A stretch of DNA of 64,000 bases, from positions 124,001-188,000 of the forward strand of contig NZ_JBCAQT010000005.1 of assembly GCF_038419845.1 (NCBI RefSeq). The letters are read 5' to 3'. Every line of letters begins with the position of its first letter. Position 1 is the stretch's first letter. Source of the stretch: Marinimicrobium sp038419845. GTDB taxonomy: Bacteria > Pseudomonadota > Gammaproteobacteria > Pseudomonadales > Cellvibrionaceae. The notes under the pieces were generated by a model. The model was given only the letters and a program-made list of their open reading frames with translations. It did no database searches and was not told the DNA's origin. Both the position numbers and the translations under genes were made by a program. Shown here piece after piece: positions 15,094-23,963 of the stretch.

Positions 15094-17817
15094 ATGGCAG
15101 AAGTAACAGTTAGCGAACTCGCCAAGTCTGTGGGCGCACCGGTTGAGCGTCTGCTCAAGCAGATGCAAGAGGCCGGCTTGAGCCAGAAGGCAGAAGACGC
15201 GCTGGTCTCTGACGAGGAGAAGCACAAGCTGCTGACCTATCTCAAGACCAGTCACGGAGAGTCTTCGGATGGGCCCAAGAAAATTACGCTCAAGCGCAAA
15301 ACGACCACGACCCTGAAAACGGGCAGTGGCAGTGCGCGCAAGACCGTGAATGTCGAGGTCCGCAAAAAGCGTACTTACGTCAAACGCGACCCTCAGGAGC
15401 TTCAGGCCGAAGCCGATGAAGAGGCGGCAGCAGCGGTAGCGGCCGAGAACGCCGAGCTGGCGAAAGCGGTAGAGCAGAAGGCCGAGCAGGAAGCCGAAGA
15501 GAAGGCCAGGGTCGAGAAAGAGGCGGCGGAAGAGAAGCCGGCCGAACCGACCGAGCCCGAAGTGGCCTCCAAACCGGAGCCCGAAGCTGAACCCGAGCCC
15601 GCGGCGGCGCCGACTGAAGAAGCGGGCACTACGTCGTCGTTCGTCGACGATGCCGAAGTGATTCGCCAGCGTGCCCAGGAACGTCGCAAGGCCGAAGAGG
15701 CGCAGCGCGAAGCCGAATTGCGCGCTCAGGAAGAAGTCCGCCGTACCCAGGAGGAGGCTCGCGCCAAGCGTGCAGCCGAAGCGGTCGAGGCGCCCAAGGG
15801 CCCGCCCGCCGACAAGGAAGACACCAAACACGGCAAGAAGAAAGAGCGGCACGAAAAAGCCTTTGATGATGAGGCCGGCAAGCATCGCAAGAAAGCCGGT
15901 GGCAAGGGCAAGCGTTCCATGGGGCCGAAGAAGAGCTCCAAGGCCGATCTGTATGCCATGGTGGAAGAGGCGAACGAATCCGAAGAGGTTCTGGCGCGCC
16001 GCCGGAGCGTTCGCGCGGCTCACAAGGCCTCGAACGTACACGCATTCAAAAAACCGACAGGTAAGATTATTCGCGACGTAGAGATTCCCGAGACCATTAC
16101 CGTCTCCGACCTGGCCGACCGCATGGCGGTCAAGGCGGGCGAAGTCATCAAGCAACTGATGAAGATGGGCGTCATGGTCACCATCAACCAGCCGCTCGAG
16201 CAGGAAACCGCTCAGCTGGTGGTGGAAGAGTTTGGCCACAAGCCGGTGCTGGTGAGCGACGATGAAATCGAGCACAAGCTCGAAGAAGAGCTGGTGGTCG
16301 AGGGCGAGTCCAGGCCGCGTGCTCCGGTGGTGACCGTCATGGGTCACGTTGACCACGGTAAGACCTCGCTGCTGGACTATATCCGCAAAACCAAGATCGC
16401 TTCGGGCGAAGCGGGTGGCATTACCCAGCACATCGGTGCCTACAAAGTCAGCACCAGCCAGGGCGACGTTGCCTTCCTGGATACCCCCGGCCACGCCGCC
16501 TTTACGGCCATGCGTGCTCGCGGTGCCCAGTGTACCGACGTGGTGATTCTGGTAGTGGCCGCCGATGATGGCGTCATGCCGCAGACCGAAGAGGCGATTG
16601 CGCACTCCAAGGCCGCCGGTGTACCCATGGTTGTCGCCATCAACAAGTGTGACAAAGAAAACGCCGATATCGACCGGGTGAAAAACGAACTGGTCGCCAA
16701 GGAAGTCATTCCCGAGGAGTGGGGCGGTGATACCCAGTTTATCGAAGTCTCGGCCCACACCGGCCAGGGCATCGACGAGCTGCTCGAAGCCGTCGCGCTG
16801 CAGGCGGAGATTCTGGAATTGACTGCCGTGGCCGACGCGCCCGCTCAGGGCGTGGTGGTTGAATCCCGCGTCGAGAAGGGACGCGGTGTGGTGGCGACTC
16901 TGTTGATCCAGCAGGGCACCCTCAACCACGGCGACCTGGTGCTGGCCGGCCAGAGTTATGGCCGCGTGCGGGCGATGACCAATGAGCTGGGCCAGAAGAT
17001 CACGGAAGTCGGTCCCTCCTCTCCGGTGGAGATTCTGGGTCTGGACAACGCACCCAGCGCCGGCGACGACTTTGTGGTACTGGAAGACGAGCGCAAAGCG
17101 CGCGAAGTGGCCGAGTTCCGCGCCGACAAGGAGCGAAAAGAGAAGCTTCAGCGTCAGCAGGCGGCCAAACTGGAAAACATGTTTGCCAACATGGAAGAAG
17201 ACCAGCAGAAGCTCCTGCCCGTCGTGGTGAAGGCCGACGTGCGCGGCTCACTGGAGGCGATCCAGTCTGCTCTGGCGGAAATCGGCAACGAAGAGGTGCA
17301 GGTCAACATTGTCTCCTCCGGTGTCGGTGGTATCACCGAGAACGACATCAACCTGGCCGTGACCGCCGGCGCGATTGTCTTCGGTTTCAACGTCCGCGCG
17401 GCGGCCGGAACCCGCCGTCTGGCCGAGAACGAAGGCGTGGAAATCCGCTACTACAGCATCATTTACCAGCTGTTGGATGATGTGAAGCAGGCGTTGAGCG
17501 GTATGCTCAAGCCCGAGCGGGTGGAAACCATTGTCGGTATCGCCGATGTACGCGAAGTGTTCAGCTCACCCAAGTTCGGCCAGGTGGCCGGCTGTATGGT
17601 GACCGAAGGCACTGTCTACCGGAACAAACCCATCCGGGTACTGCGCGACAACGTGGTGATCTTCGAGGGCGAACTGGAGTCGCTGCGTCGTTACAAAGAC
17701 GACGTCAACGAAGTACGCAACGGCATGGAATGCGGTATTGGCGTGAAGAACTACGACGTTAAAGTCGGTGACCAGATCGAAGTGTACGAGGTCAAGGAAG
17801 TCGCTCGCGAACTCTGA
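15094..17817 (+). CDS. infB: Translation initiation factor IF-2
   Basis: GTPase placing fMet-tRNA on the 30S subunit; encoded in one operon with its substrate tRNA gene metY. An IF2 N-terminal motif domain (SELAKSVGAPVERLLKQMQ) leads into a long Glu/Ala/Arg-rich disordered helix (about residues 90-300). The G domain carries GHVDHGKTS, DTPGHAAF and NKCD. Domains II-IV follow to the C-terminus. Length 907 residues is usual. An in-frame internal start giving a shorter IF2 form is possible but not evident. Confidence 0.98.
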   Translation: MAEVTVSELAKSVGAPVERLLKQMQEAGLSQKAEDALVSDEEKHKLLTYLKTSHGESSDGPKKITLKRKTTTTLKTGSGSARKTVNVEVRKKRTYVKRDPQELQAEADEEAAAAVAAENAELAKAVEQKAEQEAEEKARVEKEAAEEKPAEPTEPEVASKPEPEAEPEPAAAPTEEAGTTSSFVDDAEVIRQRAQERRKAEEAQREAELRAQEEVRRTQEEARAKRAAEAVEAPKGPPADKEDTKHGKKKERHEKAFDDEAGKHRKKAGGKGKRSMGPKKSSKADLYAMVEEANESEEVLARRRSVRAAHKASNVHAFKKPTGKIIRDVEIPETITVSDLADRMAVKAGEVIKQLMKMGVMVTINQPLEQETAQLVVEEFGHKPVLVSDDEIEHKLEEELVVEGESRPRAPVVTVMGHVDHGKTSLLDYIRKTKIASGEAGGITQHIGAYKVSTSQGDVAFLDTPGHAAFTAMRARGAQCTDVVILVVAADDGVMPQTEEAIAHSKAAGVPMVVAINKCDKENADIDRVKNELVAKEVIPEEWGGDTQFIEVSAHTGQGIDELLEAVALQAEILELTAVADAPAQGVVVESRVEKGRGVVATLLIQQGTLNHGDLVLAGQSYGRVRAMTNELGQKITEVGPSSPVEILGLDNAPSAGDDFVVLEDERKAREVAEFRADKERKEKLQRQQAAKLENMFANMEEDQQKLLPVVVKADVRGSLEAIQSALAEIGNEEVQVNIVSSGVGGITENDINLAVTAGAIVFGFNVRAAAGTRRLAENEGVEIRYYSIIYQLLDDVKQALSGMLKPERVETIVGIADVREVFSSPKFGQVAGCMVTEGTVYRNKPIRVLRDNVVIFEGELESLRRYKDDVNEVRNGMECGIGVKNYDVKVGDQIEVYEVKEVAREL

Positions 17818-17835
17818 TCATCCGCACCGTGCGAT

Positions 17836-17871
17836 CCGTGCCCCGGCGGTCAATCGACCACCGGGGCACGG
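17836..17871 (+). repeat. Inverted repeat between infB and rbfA
   Basis: Eleven-base perfect arms CCGTGCCCCGG / CCGGGGCACGG around a 14-base loop that can add three more pairs (GGT/ACC). It has no T-run, so it is more likely an mRNA processing or stability hairpin than a terminator. Confidence 0.6.
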
Positions 17872-17911
17872 TTGTATCCGGCGGTCCGCAAATTTAAGAG
17901 GTTAACTGGCC

Positions 17912-18313
17912 ATGCCCAGAGAATTTACGCGCTCGGACCGAGTGTCCGACGCCATCCAGCGTCTGCTGGCCAAAATGATCCCGCAGGAGATCCGTGATCC
18001 GCGTATTGGCATGGTGAATGTCAACGACGTTACCGTGACCCGGGACATGTCCTACGCCAAGATCTACGTGACTTTTGTAGGCAGCGAGAGCGATGAAGAG
18101 GGCACCGAAGGCGCTTCGATTCTGAACGGCGCCTCGGGCTTCCTGCGTAGTTTGCTGGCCAAAGAGCTGAGCATGCGCAGCGTGCCCAAGCTGCAGTTCA
18201 TCTACGACAAAACCTCCATCCGGGGGCAGCAGCTGTCGAGCCTGATCGACCGGGCGGTGGCAGACGACCGCGCTCGCCACCGGGCGGACGAAGAGTCCGA
18301 CGGGGAGGACTGA
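17912..18313 (+). CDS. rbfA: 30S ribosome-binding factor RbfA
   Basis: Cold-shock KH-like protein binding the 5' helix of 16S rRNA precursor during 30S maturation. The 133 residues start MPREFTRSDRVSDAIQRLLA and contain the typical RDPRIGMVNVNDVTVTRDMS and LSMRSVPKLQFIYD stretches. GAGG is ten bases upstream. Its TGA overlaps the truB ATG by one base, indicating coupling. Confidence 0.97.
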   Translation: MPREFTRSDRVSDAIQRLLAKMIPQEIRDPRIGMVNVNDVTVTRDMSYAKIYVTFVGSESDEEGTEGASILNGASGFLRSLLAKELSMRSVPKLQFIYDKTSIRGQQLSSLIDRAVADDRARHRADEESDGED

Positions 18314-19263
18314 TGGCGCGTCGACGCAAAGGTCGCCCGATCGACGGCGTATTGCTATTGAACAAAGCGGCGGGAATGAGCTCCAACCATGCATTGCAGC
18401 GGGCCAAACGCCTGTTTTTTGCCGCCAAGGCCGGTCATACCGGCAGCCTGGATCCGCTGGCAACAGGGCTGTTGCCCCTGTGTCTGGGCGAGTCCACCAA
18501 GTTTTCACAGTTTCTGCTCGATGCCCGGAAGGGCTATCGGAGCACCTTCCGCCTGGGCATCACCACCACCACCGGTGATGCCGAGGGTGAGGTGCTCCAT
18601 GAAACCGACGCCTCGGGCGTGACCCGCGAGCAGGTGGAGGCGGCGTTGAAGGCCTTTGAGGGGGAGATCGAGCAGGTTCCCCCCATGTTCTCGGCCCTGA
18701 AAATCAATGGCCAGCCGCTGTACAAGCTGGCCCGGGAAGGCCGGGAAGTGGAGCGCAAGGCCCGCCCGGTGACGATCTACCGCATTGAACTGCTGGATTT
18801 TCGCCCCGGCCCGGCGGCCGAAGTGGATGTTCAGGTACTCTGCTCCAAAGGGACCTATATAAGGACGCTGGCCGAGGACGTGGGCCAGTTTCTGGACTGC
18901 GGCGGCCGGGTCGAAGCCCTGCACCGCACCGCCACCGGCCCGTTCGACATTGCCGATGCGGTCAGCCTGGAAGAGCTTGAAGCGGAGCGGGGTGAGGGCG
19001 AGCCGGAGCAACTGGATCACCACCTCTTGCCGGCCGATACCCCCGTGGCCCACCTGCCGGCCCTGGTCCTGCCTCTGGAGAGTGCTTACTACTTCAGCCA
19101 GGGCAATCCGGTCATGGACCCCCAGGTCTATCGTCTGGGCGATGAAGGTGATATGGTTCGGGTCTTTGCCGACGATGCCTCTGAACCCCGGTTCCTGGGC
19201 ATGGGCGTGCTGAATGACGAGGGCCAGGTGGCGCCCAAACGCTTGGTCGCGTCCGCCGTCTGA
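18313..19263 (+). CDS. truB: tRNA pseudouridine-55 synthase TruB
   Basis: Makes pseudouridine 55 in the T-loop of tRNAs. The catalytic Asp47 is in HTGSLDPLATG; KGYRSTFRLG, SKGTYIRTLAEDVG and a C-terminal TruB domain follow. Length 316 residues is normal. Shares a base with the rbfA stop. A 9-bp hairpin without T-run (CCCGAAGCC / GGCTTCGGG at 19322-19342) lies between it and rpsO. Confidence 0.97.
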   Translation: MARRRKGRPIDGVLLLNKAAGMSSNHALQRAKRLFFAAKAGHTGSLDPLATGLLPLCLGESTKFSQFLLDARKGYRSTFRLGITTTTGDAEGEVLHETDASGVTREQVEAALKAFEGEIEQVPPMFSALKINGQPLYKLAREGREVERKARPVTIYRIELLDFRPGPAAEVDVQVLCSKGTYIRTLAEDVGQFLDCGGRVEALHRTATGPFDIADAVSLEELEAERGEGEPEQLDHHLLPADTPVAHLPALVLPLESAYYFSQGNPVMDPQVYRLGDEGDMVRVFADDASEPRFLGMGVLNDEGQVAPKRLVASAV

Positions 19264-19414
19264 GGTCCCTGCAGACCGGGCCAGAGGCGGCGCAATGAGT
19301 TTGTCAGCGGGTGCTGACAGCCCCGAAGCCCAGGGCTTCGGGTTCACAACCCACCTGTAAATATGCGCGGGTGTGGCTGTTTATTGTACTGGCATATTGA
19401 AAGAGGAAATGACT

Positions 19415-19684
19415 ATGGCACTGAGTGCTGCAGAAAAAGCTGAAGTGGTAAAAGAACACCAGCAGGCTGACGGTGATACTGGTTCCCCCGAAGTTCAGGT
19501 AGCCCTGTTGACGCACAACATCAACAAGCTGCAGGAGCACTTTGCGGATCACAAGCAGGATCACCACTCGCGTCGCGGTCTTATCCGCATGGTCAACCAG
19601 CGTCGTAAGCTGCTGGATTACCTGCGTGATAAGAACAACAAGCGCTATGCTGATCTGATCCAGAAGCTGGGTCTGCGTCGGTAA
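19415..19684 (+). CDS. rpsO: Ribosomal protein S15
   Basis: Primary 16S rRNA-binding protein of the 30S platform. The 89-residue product starts MALSAAEKAEVVKEHQ and contains GDTGSPEVQVALLT and DHHSRRGLIRMVNQRRKLL. ATG 19415 is selected because GAGG is eight bases upstream and the length matches the family; an ATG six bases earlier is possible. The leader of about 150 bases before it could hold S15 autoregulatory structure, which I could not fold. Confidence 0.98.
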   Translation: MALSAAEKAEVVKEHQQADGDTGSPEVQVALLTHNINKLQEHFADHKQDHHSRRGLIRMVNQRRKLLDYLRDKNNKRYADLIQKLGLRR

Positions 19685-19695
19685 GAAGTAGGAAG

Positions 19696-19741
19696 CTCCG
19701 CCACCCCCGGGTGGCGGAGTTCTCCGCCCGCCTTCGCGGGC
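19696..19741 (+). promoter_or_regulatory. Two hairpins in the rpsO-pnp intergenic region
   Basis: CTCCGCCACC / GGTGGCGGAG (19696-19719) is followed at once by GCCCGC / GCGGGC (19726-19741). Neither has a T-run. In E. coli this interval holds a leaky terminator and the RNase III hairpin controlling pnp, so a processing role is plausible. Confidence 0.6.
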
Positions 19742-19953
19742 ATTGTTTCCCGCCTTTCGGCCCGGTTCTGACTCTGACTGTGTACAACCGAGAGTCGGTA
19801 ATGCCGAGAGGCTGTAAAAACGGCTGTCGTTGAGCGCAGTTTGTCCCACGAGAGCCGACTGTCCGATAACTCGAATCATTCCGCAAGTACCGAATTATTC
19901 CGAGTCATGACCGCACATAAACTGTCGATAGCAGAAAAGAGAAGGATAGAAGA

Positions 19954-22080
19954 GTGAATCCGATCATCAAGAAATTTCAGTACGGCGGCGAGACCGTAAC
20001 CCTGGAGACCGGGCGTGTTGCCCGCCAGGCCACCGGCGCCGTCATGGTAACCATGGGCGACACGGCGGTACTCTGTACCGTGGTGGGCGCCAAGCAGGCG
20101 AACCCCGATCAGCCGTTTTTCCCGCTGTCCGTGTTCTACCAGGAGCGGGCCTATGCCGCCGGTAAGATCCCGGGCGGGTTCTTCAAGCGCGAAGGTCGTC
20201 CCTCCGAGAAAGAAACCCTGACCTGCCGCCTGATCGACCGTCCCATCCGCCCGCTGTTCCCCAAAGGCTTCATGAACGAAGTGCAGGTGGTCTGCACCGT
20301 CATGTCCACCTGTAAAGAAGTGGATCCGGATATTCCCGCACTGATCGGCACCTCCGCTGCGCTGTCGATCTCCGGCATTCCCTTTGACGGGCCCATCGGC
20401 GCGGCTCGCGTCGGCTATACCGAAGACAAAGGCTACCTGCTCAACCCCAACTACGCCGACCTGGAAACGTCCGAGCTGAACATGGTGGTGGCGGGTACCA
20501 AAGACGCCGTCCTGATGGTGGAGTCCGAAGCGCAGGAACTGCCCGAAGACATCATGCTGGGCGCTGTACTTTACGCCCACCAGGAAATGCAGGTGGCGGT
20601 TCAGGCCTGTGAAGAGCTGGCCCGCGACGCTGGCAAGCCCCGCTGGGACTGGCAGCCGGCGCAGGAGAATACCGAGCTCAAGAGCCAGGTGGAGCAGCAG
20701 TTTGCCAGCGCCATTGGCGACGCCTACCAGATTACCGACAAGGCCGAGCGTTACGCCAAGCTCTCCGAAGTGCGTGCTCAGGCGGTCGAGCAACTGGTCA
20801 ACGAAGAAGCCGGCATCAGCGAAGACGACGTCAAGGGCATGTTCGGTTCCATCGAGAAAAAGCTGGTGCGCTCGCGCATCATCAAGGGTGAGCCGCGCAT
20901 CGACGGTCGCGACAACAGCACCGTGCGTCCGATTGAAGTGGAAGTGGGCGTGCTGTCCAAAGCCCACGGTTCCGCGCTGTTCACCCGGGGTGAGACCCAG
21001 GCGCTGGTGGTGGCCACACTCGGCAACGCCCGCGATCAGCAGATCATCGATGCTCTTGAGGGCGAGCGCAAAGATGCGTTCATGCTGCATTACAACTTCC
21101 CTCCCTACTGCGTGGGCGAGTGTGGTCGTATGGGCGGCACCGGCCGGCGCGAAATCGGCCACGGCCGTCTGGCGCGTCGCGGTATTGCGGCCGTCCTGCC
21201 CAAAGAAGAGGACTTCCCCTACACCATGCGTGTGGTCAGTGAAATCACCGAATCCAATGGTTCCAGCTCCATGGCGTCCGTTTGCGGCTCCAGTCTGGCA
21301 CTGATGGACGCGGGTGTGCCCATGAAGTCTCCGGTCGCCGGTATTGCCATGGGTCTGGTCAAAGACGACGATGGCTATGCCGTTCTGACCGACATTCTGG
21401 GTGACGAAGATCACCTGGGCGACATGGACTTCAAAGTGGCCGGTACCACCAGCGGTGTGACCGCGCTGCAGATGGACATCAAGATTCAGGGCATCACCGA
21501 AGAGATCATGGAGAAGGCGCTGGAGCAGGCACTGAGTGCTCGTCTGCACATCCTGGGCGAGATGAACAAGGTGCTGGGTCAGTCGCGCGAAACCGTGAAC
21601 GAGAATGCGCCGCGCTTCGAGACCATCAAGGTGCATCCGGACAAGATCCGCGACATCATCGGTAAGGGTGGTGCGACCATCCGCGCCATCACCGAAGAGA
21701 CCGGCGCCTCCATCGACATCGACGATGACGGCACCGTGAAGGTCTACGCCGACGACGGTCAGGCCCTGAAGGCGGCTGTGGCCAAGATCGAAGAAATTAC
21801 CGCCGAGGCGGAAATTGGCGCGATCTACGAAGGTAAGGTGGTTCGTATCGTGGACTTCGGTGCGTTCGTCAACTTCCTGCCGGGTAAAGACGGTCTGGTG
21901 CACATCTCTCAGATCGCCGACGAGCGTGTGAATGCCGTCACTGACTACCTGAAAGAGGGCGAGATTGTGAAGGTCAAGTGTCTGGATGTTGACCAGCGCG
22001 GCCGGATCAAGCTTTCCATCAAGGAAGCCAAAGCGGACGCCGAGGGCAATCAGACCCCGAGCGAGGAAACCTCCGAGTAA
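19954..22080 (+). CDS. pnp: Polynucleotide phosphorylase
   Basis: 3'-to-5' phosphorolytic exoribonuclease of the degradosome. Two RNase PH domains flank an alpha-helical domain, with the phosphate-binding SSSMASVCGSSLALMDAG region, then KH (IIGKGGATIRAITEETGA) and S1 (GKVVRIVDFGAFVNFLPG) domains and an acidic tail. The start is GTG 19954 with AAGGA eight bases upstream, giving the normal N-terminus MNPIIKKFQYG. Length 708 residues is typical. Transcribed with rpsO and probably autoregulated at the leader. Confidence 0.98.
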   Translation: MNPIIKKFQYGGETVTLETGRVARQATGAVMVTMGDTAVLCTVVGAKQANPDQPFFPLSVFYQERAYAAGKIPGGFFKREGRPSEKETLTCRLIDRPIRPLFPKGFMNEVQVVCTVMSTCKEVDPDIPALIGTSAALSISGIPFDGPIGAARVGYTEDKGYLLNPNYADLETSELNMVVAGTKDAVLMVESEAQELPEDIMLGAVLYAHQEMQVAVQACEELARDAGKPRWDWQPAQENTELKSQVEQQFASAIGDAYQITDKAERYAKLSEVRAQAVEQLVNEEAGISEDDVKGMFGSIEKKLVRSRIIKGEPRIDGRDNSTVRPIEVEVGVLSKAHGSALFTRGETQALVVATLGNARDQQIIDALEGERKDAFMLHYNFPPYCVGECGRMGGTGRREIGHGRLARRGIAAVLPKEEDFPYTMRVVSEITESNGSSSMASVCGSSLALMDAGVPMKSPVAGIAMGLVKDDDGYAVLTDILGDEDHLGDMDFKVAGTTSGVTALQMDIKIQGITEEIMEKALEQALSARLHILGEMNKVLGQSRETVNENAPRFETIKVHPDKIRDIIGKGGATIRAITEETGASIDIDDDGTVKVYADDGQALKAAVAKIEEITAEAEIGAIYEGKVVRIVDFGAFVNFLPGKDGLVHISQIADERVNAVTDYLKEGEIVKVKCLDVDQRGRIKLSIKEAKADAEGNQTPSEETSE

Positions 22081-22104
22081 TTCGGACGGTTCTCCTGCCG
22101 CAAC

Positions 22105-22139
22105 AAAAAAGCCCGCGCCATGAGCGCGGGCTTTTTTTT
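22105..22139. terminator. Bidirectional terminator between pnp and chrR
   Basis: A-tract, stem GCCCGCGC / GCGCGGGC with five-base loop, then TTTTTTTT. It is placed between convergent genes and serves both directions. Confidence 0.95.
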
Positions 22140-22179
22140 GGTCGGTGCGAGTGGATTCAGGTCCAGCGCCGCCAGTACG

Positions 22180-22893
22180 TCAGCCTTTCCAGGCCATCAG
22201 CGGGTTCAGCCAGCGCATGAACGGCCCGGTAAAGCGCATCGGGGCATCGAGCACCGTCAGGCAAATACAGTCTTCGTTCTGCATGGCGGTCGGGCTGTGG
22301 TGGTGACTGGGGTCGCGGGCGATGTAATCGCCAGCGTGGTAAACGCCCAGCTCATCCGAGAAGCTGCCCTTCAGAACCACGGTCAACTCATTGCCGCGGT
22401 GGGTGTGGGTGGGCACCTTGGCCCCGGCCTTTATCTTCTGCAATGCTACCCGGGCGCCGGGGACGTTGATGATCTTGTTCAGGTCAAACTTGGCAATCTC
22501 GCGTGTCTGCTGCTTCCAGGCCAGCTCGTCCAGCGACGCGGGCAAATAGCGATTCAGCGGGTTGTGAAAACCCCGCTCGCGGGGGGCTTCATCGGCCCGC
22601 TGTTGCTCACCAGAGGACTGAATCCTCTGCATCAGGGCCTCGAAGCCGTCATCGGTGCCGGCCTGCGGCTCCCGGGGCGCAACCCGCTCGTCGTCCGCCT
22701 GTGACTCGGCCCCGAGGCTTGCCGGCTGGGCCTCGGACAACAGAATTCCGCCCAGGGCATTCAACTTCTTGAATTGCTCCTGACAATGGCGGCAATAGGC
22801 AATATGCACGGACACGGCCAGCGCCTGGGCAACATCCAGGCTACCAGCGGAATAGTCCAGCAAAGTGAAATCATCGGGATGATGTGCACTCAT
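22180..22893 (-). CDS. chrR: ChrR-type zinc anti-sigma factor with cupin domain
   Basis: Anti-sigma factor predicted to hold the adjacent RpoE inactive until singlet oxygen or organic peroxide stress. The N-terminal zinc motif HIAYCRHC (H-x3-C-x2-C) fits ChrR. A linker rich in Gln/Glu/Ala follows, then the C-terminal cupin (KVPTHTHRGNELTVVLKG with further His in DPSHHHSPTAM). Length 237 residues. Its start overlaps the sigma gene stop by four bases, giving coupled synthesis. Confidence 0.92.
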   Translation of the reverse strand: MSAHHPDDFTLLDYSAGSLDVAQALAVSVHIAYCRHCQEQFKKLNALGGILLSEAQPASLGAESQADDERVAPREPQAGTDDGFEALMQRIQSSGEQQRADEAPRERGFHNPLNRYLPASLDELAWKQQTREIAKFDLNKIINVPGARVALQKIKAGAKVPTHTHRGNELTVVLKGSFSDELGVYHAGDYIARDPSHHHSPTAMQNEDCICLTVLDAPMRFTGPFMRWLNPLMAWKG

Positions 22894-23471
22894 AGATCCG
22901 TGGCCTCTAACATGACACGCAATTTCTTCATCGACAGGCGCAAGCGCCCTTTCAGTGTGCCCAGGGGCACATTCAACTCTTCGGCCACTTCCTGGTGAGT
23001 CTTGCCCTCGTAGTAAACCTTACGCACGGCAATCATCTGTTCTTCGGGCAGCTCACCGATCGACTCTTTCATTTTCTTTTCCGTCGAACCGGCTTGAATC
23101 GAGCGGATCGTGGTGTCTTCTGTCGGTATCTGCCACAATTCTTCCGTATCAACCGTTATCTCCGCCTTACTACGGCTTTTCTTTCGGAGCAGATCAATAC
23201 GCTGGTTCCGGGTGATGGTAAAAATCCAGGTCGAGGCCGAGGCCAGGCTGTCCCGGTATTTGTCCGCGTTGCGCCAGACACTGGTCATCACTTCCTGCAC
23301 CAGCTCCTCGGCCTGTTGGTGCATGCCCTGATTGATGGCATAGGCCTTGATTCTGGGAGCGAAATAGTCGTAAACGGTGCGGAACGCGGCGGTATCACCC
23401 TCGTTGGCGACTTTGGAGAGCAGTTTGGCCCAGTCGGGTCCGTCGCCTTTAGCGGTGCCTTGTTCACTCAT
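22890..23471 (-). CDS. rpoE: ECF sigma factor, ChrR-associated (RpoE/ECF11-like)
   Basis: Extracytoplasmic-function sigma factor with region 2 (LVQEVMTSVWRNADKYR, STWIFTITRNQRIDLLRK) and region 4 (LPEEQMIAVRKVYYEGKT, EVAEELNVPLGTLKGRL). Neighbouring chrR places it in the singlet-oxygen-response group described in Rhodobacter sphaeroides. Start 23471 (MSEQGTAKGD) has AAGG eight bases upstream; a longer frame from 23495 lacks this. Its own promoter matches the expected sigma target, implying autoregulation. Confidence 0.92.
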   Translation of the reverse strand: MSEQGTAKGDGPDWAKLLSKVANEGDTAAFRTVYDYFAPRIKAYAINQGMHQQAEELVQEVMTSVWRNADKYRDSLASASTWIFTITRNQRIDLLRKKSRSKAEITVDTEELWQIPTEDTTIRSIQAGSTEKKMKESIGELPEEQMIAVRKVYYEGKTHQEVAEELNVPLGTLKGRLRLSMKKLRVMLEATDL

Positions 23472-23564
23472 GGCTTTTGCCTTGGTCCTCAACATACAGC
23501 GCCTCGCAGGTTGTCTGTGGCAGCCGGTGCCCTTTTATTGGATGTGGGGCGCCGGGTATACCCC

Positions 23565-23593
23565 TTTTACGCGAGGCATCGCGGAGTGGATCA
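23565..23593 (-). promoter_or_regulatory. Predicted RpoE-dependent autoregulatory promoter
   Basis: On the minus strand TGATCC (23593-23588), 18-base spacer, TAAAA (23569-23565). The R. sphaeroides RpoE target is TGATCC about 18 bases from TAAGA, so five of six -35 bases or better and four of five -10 bases match at the right spacing. It lies about 94 bases before the sigma gene. Confidence 0.75.
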
Positions 23594-23791
23594 TCAGGCG
23601 GGAAATCAGAGCGTCAACCCGGTGATCGGCTTTGGTCTCGTTGGCGTATTCAACGTCAACGGTCCTCCAGCAGTATACTGAAAAGCTCCCCGGATTAGAG
23701 CCTTTAATTGGTGTTCGGGGTGGGTTGTCGGGTCCGTAAGTGATGGTTTTGCGGGGGCCGCCCCTTTTATCCGCTTGAACTTAGCCCTTTC

Positions 23792-23814
23792 GCCCGGCCA
23801 AGCCGGGCTTTTTT
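23792..23814 (+). terminator. Orphan intrinsic terminator
   Basis: GCCCGGC / GCCGGGC with three-base loop and TTTTTT. No plus-strand gene precedes it for about 1.7 kb, so it may end an unannotated small RNA or an antisense transcript of rpoE. Confidence 0.75.
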
Positions 23815-23963
23815 GTGCCGGTAAAATGTGACAAATCCCGCATGCTATGGCACATTGTCCCTGGCGCACCGGCTGATGAATTGACTGTGAACCGGGCGAA
23901 ACATGGGGCCTGACGGAGGCGCCCTTAACAGTGACGATCACGGAAAAGAGCGTTGGAGAGAAC

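Larger units (their letters stand above)
23472..23963. other. 492-base divergent intergenic region
   Basis: Separates rpoE (minus) from the DUF1631 gene (plus). It holds the RpoE promoter and an orphan plus-strand terminator. No frame with a good start, ribosome binding site and coding character was seen. A short unseen RNA ending at the terminator is possible. Confidence 0.6.

Noticed and set aside
14422..16929. 835-codon minus-strand open frame across nusA/infB
   Set aside because: It is the antisense shadow of infB and the end of nusA, whose products are unmistakable; GC-rich codon bias keeps opposite frames open.
19876..21903. 675-codon minus-strand open frame across pnp
   Set aside because: Antisense of the intact pnp gene; the His-rich translation fits no family.
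22120..22704. 194-codon plus-strand frame after the pnp terminator
   Set aside because: Starts inside the terminator and is antisense to chrR.
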